Assembly: GCF_008728515.1 (NCBI RefSeq)
Contig: NC_044991.1
Coordinates: forward strand, 39,078,968 to 39,142,967
Reading direction: 5' to 3'
Origin: Papio anubis
Lineage: Eukaryota; Chordata; Mammalia; Primates; Cercopithecidae
DNA length: 64,000 bases
Shown here: in pieces, positions 23,521-33,891 of the stretch
Layout of the letters: each line of letters begins with the position of its first letter
Position numbering within the stretch: position 1 is the first letter of the stretch
The notes under the pieces: model-generated
What the model was told of the DNA's origin: nothing
Databases searched by the model: none
The model's input: the letters and a program-made list of their open reading frames with translations, nothing else
Made by a program: the position numbers and the translations under genes

Positions 23521-24837
23521 TTTGTTATTATTATTATTTTTTATCTTTTAGTTTAGACTCTGCAGGTACATGTGCAGGTTTATTACATGGGTTAATTGTG
23601 TGTTGCTGAGGTTTGGTGTATGAATGATACTGTCACCCAGGTAGTGAACAGAGTACCTGACAGGCAGTTTTTCATCCCCCACCCCCTCCCCACCTTCCCC
23701 CTCTAGCAGTTTCCAGTGTCTATTGTTCCCATCTTTATGTCCATGTGTACCCAGTATTTAGCTCCCACTTACAAGTGAGAACATGTAGCATTTGGTTTAC
23801 TGTTCTTGCAATAATTCACTTAAGATCATGGCCTTCAGCTCCATTCATACTGCTGCAAAGAACATAATTTCATTCTTTTTTATGGCTGTGTATTATTCCG
23901 TGGTACATATGCACCACAGTTTCTTTATCCAGTCCACTATTGATGGACACCTAGGTTGATTTCATGTCTTTACTACTGTGAATAGTGCTGCAATGAACAT
24001 ATGAGTACCTATGTCTTTTGAATATATACCTAGTAATGAGATTGCTGGATTGAATGGTAGCTCTGTATTAAGTTCTTTGAGAAATCTCCAAATTACTTTC
24101 TACAGTGGCTGAACTAATTTACATTCCCACAAACAGCAGATAAGCATTGTTTTTTCTACAACTTTGCCAACATCTATTCTTTTCTTTTTATTAATAACCA
24201 TTCTGACTGATGTGAGATGGTATCTCATTATAGCTTTGATTTGCATTTCTCTAATCATTAGTGATGTTGAACACTTTTTCATATATTTGTTGGCCACATG
24301 TATGTCTTCTTTTGAGAAATGTCTGTTTATGTCCTTTACCCATTTTTAATGGGTTATTTGTTTTGTGCTTATTGAATTAAGTTCCTTGTAGATTCTAGAT
24401 ATTAGACCTCTGTCAGATGCATAGTTTGCAAATATTTTCTCCCTTTCTGTAGGCTGTCTGTTTACTCCATTGATAGTTTATTTTGCTATGCAGAAGCTCT
24501 TTAGTTTAATTGGATCCCACTTGTCAATTTTTGTTTTTGTTGCCATTGCTTTTAAGGACTTAGTCATAAATTCTTTGCCAACGTCAATGTCCAGAACGAT
24601 ATTTCCTTTTCTAGGTTTTCTTCTAGGATTTTTATAGTTTGAGGTCTTGGTTAATTTTTGTACATGGTGAAAGAACGGGGTCTAGTTTCATTCTTCTGCA
24701 TGTGGCTGGACACTTACCCCAGCACCATTTATCGCGTAAGGAGTCCTTTCCCCATTGCTTGTTAATGTTGACTTTTTGGAAGACCAGATGTGGCTTTATT
24801 TCTGGGTTCTCTATCCTGTTCCATTGGTCTATGTATC
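23521..24837 (-). mobile_element. L1, 5'-truncated, ORF2 C-terminus and 3' UTR
   Basis: About 1.3 kb of antisense L1. It starts with (TTA)n at the tail, then 3' UTR (CACCTTCCCCCTCTAGCAG), then decayed ORF2 (TATTATTCCGTGGTACATATG, CCCATTGCTTGTTAATGTTG) to TTCCATTGGTCTATGTAT. Stops and indels break the frame. It is older than the 22.6-kb copy. Confidence 0.9.
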
Positions 24838-26009
24838 ATGAGATCATTCTTAACCCCACAAGTCATACCTGGTGTAAACATCCTAAGTATAAACACTCAA
24901 GCAAGGCAAGAATGGAGGTCCAAGCAGAAGCAGCACCCTACCTCTACTCTCCGTCAGGGTGTGGCATTCACTCTTAGCATGTGATGCACCTTTGGCCAAA
25001 TCCCTTACCCTCCTGGTGGTTCGGGTGCCTCAATTACAAACAGTCTGGGTCTCCAGGGCATGGTGAATGCTGAGAAGGCATTCAAAGAGGTTAGAAACTG
25101 CAAGAAGATCCCATAAACGGCTTTCAGAACTACACAGGAAACAACCATCCTCCCACACTTCCTCATGAAAGAGACAATGCTGGGGATTCCTGGGGAGGCT
25201 GAGGAATATGATGTCAAGGAAACTAACTCTGGGGAAAAAATGTCACTGCACAGAAAGAATGGTGATATCCAAGAGCCACTCATCCCTCAGGGCCCTTGAG
25301 ACCATTTTTCCCCAGGGATGTGATAGCCCATGGCAGAGTTGATCCTTCACGGGGAGCCACTTATATCCGCTTATATCCCACTTGGGCCTGACGTGAGCAA
25401 AAAGTCCAAGCCAAGCAGCTAACAAGAAAAGTTAAATTTAGAAGCACAACTGTCACTTTGCATTCAAAAAAGAAAGAAAAAAACTCATCAGGTCTTAAAG
25501 TTCAGACAGGGCCAAAATAGTCTGGTTCAAGTTTTCAGGGTGAAGATTATTTAAGAAGCCAGGCATTGAGGATGCTCAAGAATAGACATTACGAGTCCTT
25601 TCCTCTCTTGTACAATTTCATTTTTTCTAGGAACAATTTTTTCTCTGCTTTTGTTGGTAATCAGCATTTTCTCATATGCTTTTTTCCCCCTTGTAAAATG
25701 TTTCACCATTGACTTTTAGTTGAAAAATTTTCATACTCATGTTCTTTTAAGAAGGGGAAAAAATTAACCTAACCACAGCTAACAATTACCGGGCAAGAAT
25801 GACGCCACAGGCACAGCGAGGGGTGCATCCTCCTTACAAAAACCCAATGTACAAGGAGGTGGAGCCAGGGCTCAGGGAGCGGAGCTTATCAACTCAGGGG
25901 ACCCTCTTTATAAAAAAAAAGTCTACCAAATTAACAAATAGGAAATGAGATGGAACGTCTTGGAAGGGCCATTGCAAGTAAGAACTCCCAGGCTCAGGCT
26001 TTCTGGTAA
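24838..26009. other. Intronic sequence holding a duplication source
   Basis: No repeat family was recognised. 25709-25764 is repeated at 27968-28023 (see the mosaic entry). Confidence 0.55.
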
Positions 26010-26155
26010 ATTTGTTCTGGCAATGAGGCAGGTATCAACAACATCTGCTTTGAAAGATGAGGAAACTATGGGAAGTTACACAAATTGCCCCTGAGCCTCT
26101 CAATAGCAAAGAACAGAGCCAGGTGGCTTAAAGACCACGATGCCATCCCATCCCT
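26010..26155 (-). mobile_element. SINE MIR fragment
   Basis: AAAGATGAGGAAACTATGGG, GCAAAGAACAGAGCCAGG follow reverse MIR order. Confidence 0.6.
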
Positions 26156-26814
26156 AGAAAAGGGAAAATAAGGTTTCTATTGTAGCAGAAATTAGACCAT
26201 CTTTTGGTAAATTTGTAAAACTTGACTAATGTTATTCAAAGCCTCATGTATTAAAGAGAAGCTAGAGAAGATATGATCAGGGTTTTTCTATGTTAACTTG
26301 TTTAAACTTGCTCTACGGAGACATTATATTCCGTTGAAATTAAAGAAGGATGCTAACCAAAGACAGAAATGGCTGCATCCTCCAGGGATTTGTTAGTTTT
26401 GGATCCTCAAAGCTGGGAAGTAAGGTCACCCATGGCCTCCTGGTTTTTGTGAAACACGGGACAACCTCAAGGTGGTTGTAACACTTGATCTGTCTCTTGC
26501 TCAGAAGACATGGGTGAATAGTCAGCAGTCACACAGTAGGGTGACTTGGTAACAATGCTCTTCACGCCTAATGGTGACAACAAAAATGGGAGATAGGAAG
26601 GCAAGACCTAGCATCAGGGATAACCTCCTATCATGCATGAGTTTTTTCTCATCCTTGGAACACATCGTGGTGACTTCCTTTTGCATAAAACATTTACAGT
26701 CTCCTCTAAAAATGATCATTTTCTTTCTGGAGCTTTTAGAAGATAAAGCAGTCCAACATTTCCTTCAATTCACTCCCTTTCCTGAAGAGAGACAACTGAT
26801 ACAGTGAGAAAGAC
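26156..26814. other. Intronic sequence holding a duplication source
   Basis: No repeat family was recognised. 26352-26410 is repeated at 27908-27964. Confidence 0.55.
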
Positions 26815-27392
26815 CATTGGTGGAAAGTAGTACGGTGATTCCTCAAAGAAATTAACAGTGATCCAGTGATCCCACTATTGGGTATACACCCAAAGGAACA
26901 TAAATCTTTCTACCATAAAGACACATGCACGCATAGATTCACTGCAGCACTATTCACAATAGCAAGGACATGGAATCAACCTAAATGCCCATCAACAGTA
27001 GACTGGATAAAGAAAATGTGGGACATATACACTATGGAATACTATGCAGCCGTAAGAAAAGAACGAGAGCATGTCCTTTGCGCAACATGGATGGAGCTGG
27101 AGACCATTTTCCAAAGCAAACTACCACAGGGACAGAAAACCAAATACTGCATATTCTCACTTATGAGTGAGAGCTACACAATGAGAACACATAGATACTA
27201 AGACTGGGGCCTATTTGAGGTGGAGACTGGGAGGAGAGGAAGGATCAGAAAAACTACCTATTGGGTACTATGCTTATCACCTGGGTGATGAAATAATCTG
27301 TACACAAAACCCCCATGACAGAGAGTTTACTCACGTAACAAACTCATACATGCACCACTGAAACTAAGATAAAAGTTAAAAAAGAAAAAGAT
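26815..27392 (+). mobile_element. L1 3' end, ORF2 C-terminal remnant and 3' UTR
   Basis: Sense L1. A frame at 26866-27201 retains typical ORF2p C-terminal wording (TMEYYAAVRKE, ATWMELE), but its start is internal and the protein is a fragment. The 3' UTR (ACCTGGGTGATGAAATAATC) and A-tail follow. Confidence 0.9.
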
Positions 27393-27509
27393 CACTAAGT
27401 TCATTATCAGGTTCTACAACCTATTAAAATTGACACCTTAAATGGGTCATTTAACTGATGACTCTAAGTTTCCTTGCTTGAAAACTTAGGGTGAGGATAA
27501 TACTAACTA

Positions 27510-27900
27510 CCCATAACAGGGAACTGAAAACAACCCACATATTGATTACTGGGAGATGGATAAGCAAATGGCAATCAAGTGATAAGGTAGAATACGAGAC
27601 AGCAGTTAAATGAAGTAGAGTGTACGCATAGATCTAAAAAATACATCAGTGGAATGAACATCACAAATACTAATACAGTAAAACAACATTTACTTAAATG
27701 TGAAAACACATGCAATTATTTAGTGCTTATTTATATTTATACATGAAGTAAAAATATTAAACACAGGCCAGACACTCCCCAAGTAAAGATGATGGTTGTT
27801 TCTGGAGTAGAAGACCTGACAAAGCAAATAAAAAGGATGTCAACTTGATGTGCAATGTTTTATTTCTTAAAAATGGAAAAAGATTAGAGGCAAATATAAA
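27510..27900 (+). mobile_element. Old L1M-type 3' fragment
   Basis: GAAAACAACCCACATATTG, GAGATGGATAAGCAAATGG and ACAGCAGTTAAATGAAGTAG correspond to the decayed end of L1M ORF2. Very diverged. Confidence 0.55.
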
Positions 27901-27907
27901 AATGTTA

Positions 27908-28023
27908 GCTAACCAGACAGAAATGGCTGCATCCTCCAGGGATTTCTTAGTTTTGGATCCTCAATCCTTGACTTTCAGTTGAGAAATTTTCATATTCATG
28001 TTCTTTTAAGAAGGTGAAAAAAT
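27908..28023 (+). repeat. Mosaic of two upstream segments
   Basis: 27908-27964 copies 26352-26410 (one substitution and a 2-bp gap). 27968-28023 copies 25709-25764 (five substitutions in 56). Only TCC lies between the two. Both pieces keep their orientation, but their order is reversed relative to the sources, which lie 1.5 and 2.3 kb upstream. Confidence 0.85.
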
Positions 28024-28146
28024 GTATTAATTTGGTGAATAAATACACTGGAGTTTGTAATATTTTCCTTTACAGTTTTCTGTATTAATTTTTGTTGTTT
28101 CAAGATAAAATACTAAAAAATTGTCACAGAGAAGTTACATAGATTC

Positions 28147-28275
28147 ATTCAATCAATCGTTCATTCATTCACCAAAGATTTAATGCCATTACCATTATAG
28201 ATAGTATCAAGTATTCTCTACAGCCTGGCGATCTAATAGTGAGCAAAACAGCCCCAGCCCCTGCCCACACAGGGC
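28147..28275 (-). mobile_element. LINE L2, 3' end
   Basis: Reverse L2 tail: TCATTCATTCACCAAAGATTT, GAGCAAAACAGCCCCAGCCC. Confidence 0.65.
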
Positions 28276-28956
28276 TTAGTACATGCAGGGCAAAGACCAC
28301 TCCTTATGGAAATATAGTCCATCAGCTTGAGAGTCTTCCTTGAAGTTCAGTTTAGGAAGGTGGTTAGAAGGAGCACTTAGGTGTAGCTGAGTTTTAACTC
28401 CTGTATGCCCTGCCCTTTCTGGGTGTTTCTGGAATGCCTGACTCATGGGCATATTACTAGAATTAAGGTGATTCTGCAGCTAGAGCCCTTAGCCCAGCCC
28501 TGGCTCCAAGGAGGCATTCAACAAATGCCCGGTTCCTTTACTTTGTCCCTTGAGAGAATACAGGACTTTAAGTGCTAGTTTAGGAATGCTGGGTTTGCAT
28601 CTGAAATAATTATATCCAACAGCTAAACATGGGCTGAGTGAGGTCCAATTTTTTCACATCTTGTTCAGACATAATAACAGGAGGCTGATTTTTAAGAGCT
28701 GAAGAGGAGATAAGCATTTGGCCCAGAAGGGAACTAGAAGGGAGACGGTGAGGGGGGTCATCAAAACATGTCACTTAAGGGGGCTGCTAAAAACTGAAGA
28801 GAGAGAAGCCTGAACAAGGAAGACTTAATAGTTGGCCTCAAAAGTATGCCATGAGGAACAGAAATACAATTTACTTTATAGAACTCAAGATAACTCAAAG
28901 GAAAATGAGTTTGGCTCGCTACAATGAAGACAATGTTAATAATTCCAGTTGCCCAT
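28276..28956. other. Unique intronic sequence
   Basis: Nothing recognised apart from a short L2/MIR-like bit near 28510-28530. Confidence 0.5.
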
Positions 28957-28967
28957 GGAATAAAATA

Positions 28968-28972
<5 letters not shown>

Positions 28973-28998
<26 letters not shown>

Positions 28999-29282
28999 AG
29001 AGACGGAGTCTCGCTCTGCCGCCCAGGCTGGAGTGCAGTGGCCGGATCTCAGCTCACTGCAAGCTCCGCCTCTCCATTTCATGCCATTCTCCTGCCTCAG
29101 CCTCCCGAGTAGCTGGGACTACAGGCGCCCGCCACCTCGCCCGGCTAGTTTTTTTGTATTTTTTAGTAGAGACGGGGTTTCACCGTGTTAGCCAGGATGG
29201 TCTCGATCTCCTGACCTCGTGATCCGCCCGTCTCAGCCTCCCAAAGTGCTGGGATTACAGGCTTGAGCCACCACGCCCGGCC
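28973..29282 (-). mobile_element. AluY, Old World monkey lineage
   Basis: Full-length antisense AluY. GTGGCCGGATCTCAGCTCAC and ACAGGCTTGAGCCACC are reverse forms of the AluYR variants. The duplication GGAATAAAATACCTCT at 28957-28972 and 29283-29298 is perfect, so the insertion is young. Confidence 0.96.
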
Positions 29283-29298
29283 GGAATAAAATACCTCT

Positions 29299-30225
29299 AA
29301 AAGGAGGTGGTAAGTGAGCTCCCCATCACTGAGGATAACCAAGGACGTGACAGAAGAGCACTTTGCGGTGACGCTGCAAAGAAAATCCAAGCATTCTACT
29401 GATTTCTGGGCTGCATGCTTTTTTAAAATCTCTGAATGTTGAGAGTTTATGACTAACTCATGGTCTTAAGAGGAGCTGAAACAGCTGGATAGGTGTCCTG
29501 CTCCAGCCTGACACAGTAATTGCTCACTAATCCCTTAACAGTAGCTTCCATTTTTGCAACATATTTGGAGATTTTCAAAGTCCTTTCACATGCATTTTCA
29601 CATTTCTCCCCAAGAGCCCATGAAGAAATGGCAGATCCAATCCTAGGCTGAACAGGGAGAGGTGCAGAGGAGAAAGTGAGAAGAAAGGCCTGTGATTGGG
29701 CATACAGGGACCTGCTTTCTACAGAACCAAAGCATTGTAAAGGACACTGGGGCCAATTGCCATGCACCCTGAAATGGACTACTTCCTAAGGTCCGAGGCT
29801 CCGTGTGGAGGTAACAACCTAAAAGCAAGTTAGGTATGCTATGTTGGCCAGAGGCCCAGCACATGGGGACAACATGGAGAACTGTTCCCTGCAGCTGCCA
29901 CCACCGCTGTGATCTCATCTGGAGGAAGAAAGGCAGCAGCTGCCACCCCCACTTCTCACAGCCAGTGAACAGTCCCTCAACTCCTAACCTGTTGAGGGCA
30001 AACAGCTGGAAACCTCCTGCCTGTCTCTAGGTCACAAAACTTGGCAGCAAGCTGAAGACTCCAGGAACAAGAGAGAGACACCCCTCCTTATCTCTTCTCC
30101 CCAGACACTGATTTCCTGAGTCAAGAAGCCAGTCAGTCATTGAACCAAAGGAAGGAAGTGAATGATGGACAGTGGAGATCCTTTATGAGCCCCAGAAGCT
30201 CTTTAGCCATGTGACAATGACTGTA
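29299..30225. other. Unique intronic sequence
   Basis: About 29555-29680 weakly resembles a reverse MIR. Otherwise nothing recognised. Confidence 0.45.
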
Positions 30226-30712
30226 TGTGTGTATCAGTCACTGTGGCTGCATAACAAACCAGCCCGCACTGGCACCACAAAACAGCAGCATTCTTTTCTT
30301 GTCATTACGTCTCCCGGTTCTGGGTGTGACTAGTCTCAGTTAGATAGTTCTCACTCAGAAATTCTCAAGTGGTTGCAGTCAGGTGGTGACTGAGGATAGG
30401 GTCACCTAGGAAGTATCTTCATTCACACCTCTGGTTGATTCTGCCTGTCAGCTAGGACCTCAGCTGGGGTCATCCATGATGCCTGAGCTTCCTCCCAACA
30501 TGGTGGCTGTGTTCAAAGGGAGAGAGCTGGGTGAAAACTGTATTGTTTTTATAACCCAGTTTTGGAAGGCACATGACTTCTGCTAAAATCTGTCAGTTAG
30601 AGGGGAGTCACAAAGGCCAGCCATATTCAAGGAAAGGGGAATCAGAGTTACTTCATATCAAGAGAAATATCAAAGCACTTGTGAGTGTGTTTTAGAAGAC
30701 CACAGGTACAAC
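30226..30712 (-). repeat. Old LTR-like dispersed repeat, tentative
   Basis: TATCAGTCACTGTGGCTGCATAACAAACC, TCAGCTAGGACCTCAGCTGG and AACATGGTGGCTGTGTTC resemble a common mammalian LTR-type repeat read in reverse. Family not assigned and no coding content. Confidence 0.45.
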
Positions 30713-31149
30713 CCTTCCTCTAGAAACTGTACTCCATCACCTTTGAGGAATCCACACATCACTTCCCCGGGCAGGAATTACCTCTTATTGTGCCTGGCTT
30801 TGGGCTAAGGAGCATCACTGAGTTGGATGTGCCCACATTTGGGAAACTCTGGAAATAAGAAATCATGGAAGACCTGAATGCCAGGGCCACAGCGTTCCTG
30901 GCTTTAAACATACTGAGTCACTTTCAAAGATTGTGTGTGAAATACAAATTCCATTTCACACAAGGTAGAGCCCAGTGAGGGATTAACCAGTTGCCTGTGG
31001 ATATAGTTCCATTTTCTTTTGACTCTGAAGCCAGGAAAGCTAGTGTATGCCCCTAAAATAACACACAGGTCAAAGCCTCCAGAACAGACTGTGCTTCTGT
31101 GCTGATATCACATCTCCTAACTTCTACTCAGGGCTCAAATGGAGTCTCC
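30713..31149. other. Unique intronic sequence
   Basis: Nothing recognised. Confidence 0.45.
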
Positions 31150-31347
31150 TCTCTGCGTTTACATAAGTTCCAGGCCCCAGCAACACTTCTAGAAATAACT
31201 CTTTTACTTTCGTATTGCAAAATAAAAAGATCAGTCCAGGTGAAGGGAACCCTTGTGAGTAAAGCCTCTATTTTCTTGTAGAAGGAGTTTAGGCAAAATT
31301 TTCTTATTGACTCTCTTTTTTAAAAAAATTGACCTGTTTTGAGCTTC
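31150..31347 (+). repeat. LTR-like direct repeat, left copy
   Basis: 31214-31347 matches 32064-32207 at high identity apart from a poly-pyrimidine indel. Shared landmarks are TTGCAAAATAAAAAG, GGGAACCCTTGTGAGTAAAGC and GACCTGTTTTGAGCTTC. Looser similarity extends left to about 31150. Confidence 0.75.
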
Positions 31348-31591
31348 CCTGGAGTCCTCAGAAGTCTGACACATGGATGGAGGTGGTAAAAGATAAATGA
31401 GGAAAGAAGAAGAAATGTTTTTCCTCTAATTCTAGACCTAGGCCTGAAATGCCTCCTCAGATCACCCGTTCGGCTGAGCCCACTCCTGTGGCAGGATGGC
31501 TTGCCAGCAGTCAGCACTTGTACAAACACATGTTATGAGGCAGTGAAAAATAATGGGCTGAGATTGAGTGCTGGGACTTAGCAAGATGAAA

Positions 31592-31630
31592 ACACACACA
31601 CGCGCGCGCGCGCGCACACACACACACACG
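31592..31630. repeat. (CA)n(CG)7(CA)n alternating tract
   Basis: A 39-bp strictly alternating purine-pyrimidine run with seven CG steps in its centre. A strong Z-DNA candidate. Confidence 0.97.
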
Positions 31631-31739
31631 AAGGGGAAGAACTGTTATGTGGTCTTCTTGGTTGGGATGAGCTTTCCACCCCATTCAACAACATTGAAAT
31701 CATGTAGTTAGGGGAATGTGGAAGCTTAGCAATGACTGT

Positions 31740-32207
31740 CAGTGCTGGCTTTTCTCCCCTCATCCACAGTGACCCAACTTCCAACTGCCAGCACCTGCAC
31801 TCTTTTACCTGAAGGCTGTCTTCAGCCATGGGGACTGCTTTTCCTGTGTGAGGGGCAGGCTGGACATGCCAAGTCATTGACACCTCTGGGAACAGCCCCT
31901 AGCCCATGACTGATGGAAGTGGTGTATAAATACCCCAGCTCTCTCACCCCTTGAAGGGAGAACTCTGAGGTATGTGTTCTACATTGTATCCTGGGGCCCC
32001 CAGCCAGATAAAACTGAGTTGCTCACAGTGGTATTCGGGAATGATGCCAACTATTTCATCAATTTGCAAAATAAAAAGGTCTGCCCTGGCAAAGGGAACC
32101 CTTGTGAGTAAAGCTTCTATTTTCCTGCAGAAGGAGCTTAGGCAGAATTTTCTTTTCAGTTCCATTTTTTTTTCTTTTTCTTTCTTTTTTGACCTGTTTT
32201 GAGCTTC
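31740..32207 (+). repeat. LTR-like direct repeat, right and fuller copy
   Basis: It has a TATA-like GTGTATAAATACCCC at 31921 and an AATAAA within CAAAATAAAAAGG at about 32069, the promoter and polyadenylation layout of an LTR. The end GACCTGTTTTGAGCTTC is shared with the left copy. I cannot assign a family, and there is no coding content. The interior between the copies (31348-31739) carries no recognisable viral gene. Confidence 0.55.
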
Positions 32208-33224
32208 ATCTTTCCTTCCTGGTCTCACTTCCCCATTCCCTACTGTTGTTTCCTGGGATCAACTCCAAAAAAACTACACACACCCACATCTTTGTCTTAA
32301 AATCTGCTTCTGGGGAACAAGAACTTAGCAGGGCACTTGACGGGCAGAGCAATATATTAATGATCACCAAGGGTGTGCCACTGCTGTACATGTCATTTAT
32401 GCATCTCAAGTTACCCACCCCAAATCAACTTGCGTTTCAGGAACCAACACATAAAAAAGAATCACAAAGAAACAAATGAGGATACACACCAATGAAGGGT
32501 TCTGCTGGGACAGAGTTTGCTGGAAAAAATGATGATTGCATTCCTTCCAAAGAGCCTGACACATGCAACTCCCGTGTTCATGCAGGGGGCCTCGTATCCC
32601 TACAACTATTCCAGGCATCCATTTCCCAATAAACATACTTGAAGAAGGAATTACTTTCTCTCTCTGATGCTGTGTTTGTAACGAGGATGCGGATGGCCAC
32701 TGGAAGCAGCTTCCACTACAGAATAACATGGCTGTTTACTCAACAAATCAGACCATTCCCCCACCCTCTTAGCTTCTCTCCTCCCACTTACTGTCACAGC
32801 TGAATGTGCAGTGTTACACCTGAAAGGTGTGACTGGTTATAAGACTCAAGGACTAGGGACACCTCCTCCTCCCTTCCTTCTTCCCTTCCCTTCCTAGCAC
32901 AAGATTTCTGGGTTCAGTTCACGGTTCTGCTTTGGAGGGAAGTGAGAGGGATATTAGGGATAACTGGTCCTTGTTAAGTTACTTTCCGTGGTCAACCAAA
33001 GCTCTAAGTTTCCATTTATCACAAAAGTCTCTTTAAAAGTTGACTTGAATAAGTATCTAAGAAAAATGGCTAAAATCTATAAGGCATTTCCTGAAGAGAA
33101 ATACATGCAACAAATTAACATTTACCTGAAAAGTCTGTCATGGTGTATATGTCATCAATATGCATAGATATGTATCTACATGTATGTATATGAGGATGTG
33201 TTTGTGTCCAGAATGTGACTACAC
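32208..33224. other. Unique intronic sequence
   Basis: Nothing recognised. Pyrimidine-rich patch at 32862-32897. Confidence 0.5.
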
Positions 33225-33810
33225 ACAAATACATGGATGAATCTCAAAAACAGAGTGCTAGGAAGCCTTACAGCCAAAAGCACATACAGTGGGAATCATG
33301 CACATAAAGTTCTAGAACAGGCACAAACTAATCTATGGTGATGGAATCAGAAGAGTAGTTGTATGGGGTATGCCGAGCTGGGGTTCCTGAGAAGGGTCAA
33401 GAGAGAACTTCCTGGGATGATGGCATGTCCTATACCTTGACAGAGGCAGGGTGCAAAGGTTTACTATATATCAGAACTCATGGATGCAACTCAAAATTTG
33501 TGCACATCATGTGTATAAATGTAACCCAAAGTAGAAGGGTAACAAGTGGTAAACTTTAGCTAATGATATACATGACCTAACAACACGTGTGAGAGGGAAT
33601 GGGTTGACTTCTGAAACTACTTTGAAGTCTACTAAAATAGCATGGACTGATGGATGGCCACAGGGTTGGGTAGAGGGATAAACATGTGATAACAGCCAGT
33701 ATGGTAAAATGTAAACTATAGAACCTGGGTGCTGGGTCTATATGCATTCACTATAAAATTCATTCTAGTTTTCTGTATGTTTCCAAATGTTCATTAAAAA
33801 ATGCAGGAGA
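33225..33810 (+). mobile_element. Old L1M 3' end
   Basis: TACATGGATGAATCTCAAAAA, GTTCTAGAACAGGCACAAAC, CTATATATCAGAACTCATGG and a tail TTTCCAAATGTTCATTAAAAA follow the L1M 3' UTR order. Strongly diverged. Confidence 0.7.
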
Positions 33811-33891
33811 AGAAAATAGAGTTGGCGCTCTGTATCCATGGGTTCTGCATCTGTGAATTCAACCAATTGTGGATAAAAAATATTTGGAAAA

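Noticed and set aside
26866..27201. 111-codon frame with strong similarity to a known protein
   Set aside because: It is a fragment of L1 ORF2p C-terminus in a dead L1 copy, reported as a mobile element.
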